Shown one piece after another: positions 5,139 to 7,793 of a DNA stretch of 7,793 nt; the stretch's first letter is position 1, and each line of letters starts with the position of its first letter. The translations under genes were made by a program, and so were the position numbers. A model generated the notes under the pieces. That model was not told the origin of the DNA, did no database searches, and saw only the letters and a program-made list of their open reading frames with translations. This DNA is from Neorhizobium sp. UBA7851 (GTDB lineage: Bacteria; Pseudomonadota; Alphaproteobacteria; Rhizobiales; Rhizobiaceae): contig DLSX01000141.1 of assembly GCA_002500765.1 (NCBI GenBank), positions 1 through 7,793 of the forward strand, given 5' to 3'.

Positions 5139-7793
5139 TCAGCTCTCCTGCTTCTTGAGAAGCACCGCGCCGAGTGCGGCCAGAATGGGGATGGCGATCA
5201 AAAGGGGGACGAAGGAGCCGGCAAGACCGGCGAAATCCAGCGCCTTGGAGAAGGTGCCGCGCGAGATCGTCATGAAATGGCTGGTCGGGTAGATTTCTCC
5301 GATGAAGGCGCCGACACCCTGCAGCGAGGAGACCGGGTCAGTCATGCCGGAATATTGCGTGGCCGGGATCAGCGTCAGCAGCGCGGTGCCGAAGATGGCG
5401 GCGATCTGGCTCGACATGAAGGTGGACATCAATATGCCGATCGATGTGGCGATGATGACGTAGATGAGGGCGGCCGTCGCATAGGTAATGAAGCTGCCGG
5501 TGAAGGGGACGCGGAAGATCAGCGTGGCGAAGGCCACCAGCAGCAGGAAGTTCATCATGCCGAGGACGATATAGGGAAGCTGCTTGCCGAACAGGAATTC
5601 CAGCCGCGTCACCGGCGTGACATAGAGATTGATGATCGAGCCCAGTTCCTTTTCGCGCACGACGCTCAGCGCCGAAAGCATGGCGGGGATGAGGATCAAA
5701 AGAAGCGGGATAACCGCCGGCACCATGGCGACGAGGCTCTTGACGTCGGGATTGTAGCGGAAGCGGGTTTCGATGGAGAATTTGCCCTGCGTGGCCGCGG
5801 CCTCGTTGATCTCCTTCGCCTTGCGGCTCAGCCAGTTGGCATGCATGCCCTGAACGTAGCCGCTGACGGTTTCCGCCCGTTGCGGCATGGCGCCGTCGAT
5901 CCAGGCGCCGATCTCGACCGTATCGCCGCGCAGCACGTTGCGGCCGAAACCGGGCGGGATTTCGATCGCCAGACTGATCTCGCCCTCGCGCATGCGCTTG
6001 TCCATGTCGGCATAATCGCGGAGCGGTTCCTTTTCGATGAAATACCGCGATCCAGCGATATCGAGCACATAGTCGCGGCTGATGGTTGAGTCATCGCGGT
6101 CGAGCACGGCAAACGTCAGGTCCTCGACATCCATGTTGATGCCGTAACCGATGACGAACATGAGGATGACGCTGCCGAGCACGGCGAGCGTGGCGCGGAT
6201 CGGATCGCGCTGCAGTTCCAGCGTCTCGCGCCGCGTGTAGCTGAACATGCGGCGGACATCGAAGAAGCGGCGTTTCTTCGGGGAATGGGTCTCGTGTGAG
6301 AGGATCGGTGCTGGAGCTTTTGCCTCCGCCTTGCTTACGGCTTTGTCGGAGGGTGTGATGCCCGAAGCTTCTTCCAGATAGGCGATGAAGGCTTCTTCGA
6401 GCGTGGCAGCGTTTCTGCTCTCGGTGATCCCGTCCGGTGTGTCGCTGATCAGCACCTTGCCCGCGTGCATGAGCGAAATGCGATCGCAACGTTCCGCTTC
6501 GTTCATGAAATGGGTGGAGATGAAGATGGTGACATTGTCCTTGCGCGAGAGATCGGCAAGGATTTGCCAGAAGGCATCGCGGGCGATGGGATCGACGCCG
6601 GATGTCGGTTCGTCGAGGATCAGCACGTCGGGTGCGTGGATCATGGCGACGGCGAGCGACAGGCGCTGCCGGATGCCGAGCGGCAGGCCATCAGGCAGCG
6701 TTTCCATCACGTCCAGCAGTCCGAAACGACTGGCCATCTCGTCGATCCGCGCCGGGATTTTTTCCTCCGGCAGCTTGAACAGGCGGGCATGCAGATCGAG
6801 GTTCTGGCGGACGGTGAGTTCGCTGTAGAGCGAAAAGGCCTGGCTCATGTAACCGACACGGCGGCGCACGGCCATGTCGCGGGCGTCGACGGTGCGGCCG
6901 AAGAGTTTGGCCTCGCCCTCGCTGGCGGCCAGAAGCCCGGTCAGCATTTTCATGGTCGTGGACTTGCCGCAGCCGTTGGAGCCGAGGAAGCCGAAGATTT
7001 CGCCGCGCGGAATCTGGAAGCTGACATTGTCGACGGCGGTGAAATTGCCGAAGCGCATGCTCAGATGGCTGGCCTCGATGGCGTAGTCTTCCGTTTCGTC
7101 ATGCTGGCGGGGCGGGATGACGACATCGACATGGCCGCGTCGCTCTGTTTCAGGCAGGAGCGCGATGAAGGCGGCGTCGAGATTGTCGGTGCCGGTGCGC
7201 GACAAAAGCTCCGCCGGCGTGCCGGTATCTAGAACCTTGCCGCCATTCATCGCCACCAGCCAGTCGAAACCGGCGGCCTCCTCCATATAGGCGGTGGCGA
7301 CGATGACGCTCATACCGGGGCGCCCGGCGCGGATCGTGTCGATCAGTTCCCAGAACTGCCGGCGGGACAGAGGATCGACGCCGGTGGTCGGCTCGTCGAG
7401 GATCAGGAGGTCGGGGTCGTGGATCAGGGCGCAGCAGAGACCGAGTTTCTGTTTCATGCCGCCCGAAAGTTTTGCGGCGGGCCGGTCGGTGAATGGGCCA
7501 AGACCGGTGCTTTCCAGAAGCTCGCTGATCCGCGCCTCGCGCTCGGCCTTGCCCTGGCCGAACAGCCTGGCGGAAAAATCGACATTCTCGAAGACCGACA
7601 GGGTCGGGTAGAGGTTCTTGCCGAGCCCCTGCGGCATATAGGCGATCTTCGGGCAGGTCGTGTCGCGATGGCGGGCATCGGACATGTCGCCGCCGAGAAC
7701 CTCGACCTTGCCCTTCTGGATCGCGCGGGCGCCGGAGACGAGCGACAGCAGGCTCGACTTGCCGACGCCATCCGGCCCGATCAGGCCGACCAT
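5139..7793 (-). CDS. rbbA: RbbA-like fused ABC exporter: two ATPase domains plus ABC-2 membrane domain (5' end beyond window)
   Basis: Strongly resembles E. coli RbbA (YhiH, about 911 residues). The 884 residues visible begin at an internal Met just before Walker A, so roughly 25-30 N-terminal residues lie outside the window. Positions below count from that Met. ATPase domain 1: Walker A GPDGVGKSS (6-14), Q-loop Gln55, signature LSGGMKQK (109-116), Walker B LLILDEP (129-135), but Ala168 where the switch histidine belongs (TAYMEEA). Domain 2: Walker A GSNGCGKST (271-279), Gln318, degenerate signature LPLGIRQR (370-377), Walker B LILDEP (391-396), switch His428 (STHFMNEAE). A charged linker (about 475-510) leads to an ABC-2 membrane domain. 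That domain has one segment at about 533-550, a periplasmic domain to about 685, then segments near 687-709, 739-760, 768-791, 796-812 and 860-879. E. coli RbbA was described as a ribosome-associated ATPase, yet this architecture and the yhhJ neighbour point to an exporter. Confidence 0.95.
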   Translation of the reverse strand: MVGLIGPDGVGKSSLLSLVSGARAIQKGKVEVLGGDMSDARHRDTTCPKIAYMPQGLGKNLYPTLSVFENVDFSARLFGQGKAEREARISELLESTGLGPFTDRPAAKLSGGMKQKLGLCCALIHDPDLLILDEPTTGVDPLSRRQFWELIDTIRAGRPGMSVIVATAYMEEAAGFDWLVAMNGGKVLDTGTPAELLSRTGTDNLDAAFIALLPETERRGHVDVVIPPRQHDETEDYAIEASHLSMRFGNFTAVDNVSFQIPRGEIFGFLGSNGCGKSTTMKMLTGLLAASEGEAKLFGRTVDARDMAVRRRVGYMSQAFSLYSELTVRQNLDLHARLFKLPEEKIPARIDEMASRFGLLDVMETLPDGLPLGIRQRLSLAVAMIHAPDVLILDEPTSGVDPIARDAFWQILADLSRKDNVTIFISTHFMNEAERCDRISLMHAGKVLISDTPDGITESRNAATLEEAFIAYLEEASGITPSDKAVSKAEAKAPAPILSHETHSPKKRRFFDVRRMFSYTRRETLELQRDPIRATLAVLGSVILMFVIGYGINMDVEDLTFAVLDRDDSTISRDYVLDIAGSRYFIEKEPLRDYADMDKRMREGEISLAIEIPPGFGRNVLRGDTVEIGAWIDGAMPQRAETVSGYVQGMHANWLSRKAKEINEAAATQGKFSIETRFRYNPDVKSLVAMVPAVIPLLLILIPAMLSALSVVREKELGSIINLYVTPVTRLEFLFGKQLPYIVLGMMNFLLLVAFATLIFRVPFTGSFITYATAALIYVIIATSIGILMSTFMSSQIAAIFGTALLTLIPATQYSGMTDPVSSLQGVGAFIGEIYPTSHFMTISRGTFSKALDFAGLAGSFVPLLIAIPILAALGAVLLKKQES
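5145..5149 (-). promoter_or_regulatory. Ribosome binding site (AGGAG) of the yhhJ-like gene inside the rbbA 3' end
   Basis: AGGAG on the minus strand lies within the last codons of the RbbA-like gene (Gln-Glu-Ser-stop), 9 bases before the ATG at 5135. With a 3-base gap between genes this indicates coupled translation of the two exporter subunits. Confidence 0.65.

Noticed and set aside
6465..7232. Plus-strand open frame (255 codons) opposite the ATPase domains of rbbA
   Set aside because: Rich in Asp, Gly, His and Gln with no domain pattern, as expected from the complement of high-GC coding sequence; the minus-strand gene is certain.
7791..7793. ATG at the right edge as the true start of the RbbA-like gene
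   Set aside because: This Met sits directly before Walker A, leaving no room for the first strands of the ATPase fold; RbbA has about 25-30 residues before this point, so the gene is truncated by the window.

Overview
The window looks like a piece of an alphaproteobacterial, probably Rhizobiales (Rhizobium/Agrobacterium-type), chromosome or large replicon. This is inferred from the high GC content, the strong G/C preference at third codon positions and the gene families present. It is densely coded, with no gene-free stretch over 300 bases. The only sizeable intergenic region is the ~100-base divergent control region around 3069-3168.

Left part (1-3071, minus strand): a four-gene unit that reads leftward. 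It starts with a COG0212 protein (the 5-formyltetrahydrofolate cyclo-ligase paralogue family, MTHFSD-like). A Tat-type periplasmic binding protein of the NMT1/THI5 (ThiY-like) family follows, then an ABC ATPase, then an ABC permease cut by the window edge. The last three genes are joined by a 1-base stop/start overlap (TGATG) and an 11-base overlap, so they form one translationally coupled importer. COG0212 genes are known to cluster with thiamin metabolism and transport genes, and the binding protein belongs to the family that includes the thiamin-pyrimidine binder ThiY. A thiamin-related or pyrimidine-related salvage importer is therefore the leading inference. The substrate is not proven, and no TPP riboswitch is visible.

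Middle (3072-4014): a divergently transcribed RpiR-family repressor (HTH_6 plus SIS domain) faces the importer operon. The intergenic region holds four copies of a GTTTCA/TGAAAC half-site arranged as two overlapping dyads with centres 11 bp apart. They lie over a predicted promoter for the importer operon. The SIS domain lacks the usual Ser-rich phosphosugar loop, so the regulator probably senses something other than a standard sugar phosphate.

Right part (4023-7793, minus strand): two genes of an RbbA-YhhJ type exporter. The upstream gene (N-terminus beyond the window) fuses two ABC ATPase domains to an ABC-2 membrane domain. The second gene is a stand-alone ABC-2 permease starting 3 bases after the first one stops. 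By analogy with Escherichia coli yhiI-rbbA-yhhJ, an HlyD-type adaptor gene is expected just beyond position 7793. The two ATPase domains have complementary defects, which predicts one competent and one degenerate ATP site. This operon converges on the RpiR gene with only 8 bases between stop codons and no recognisable terminator.
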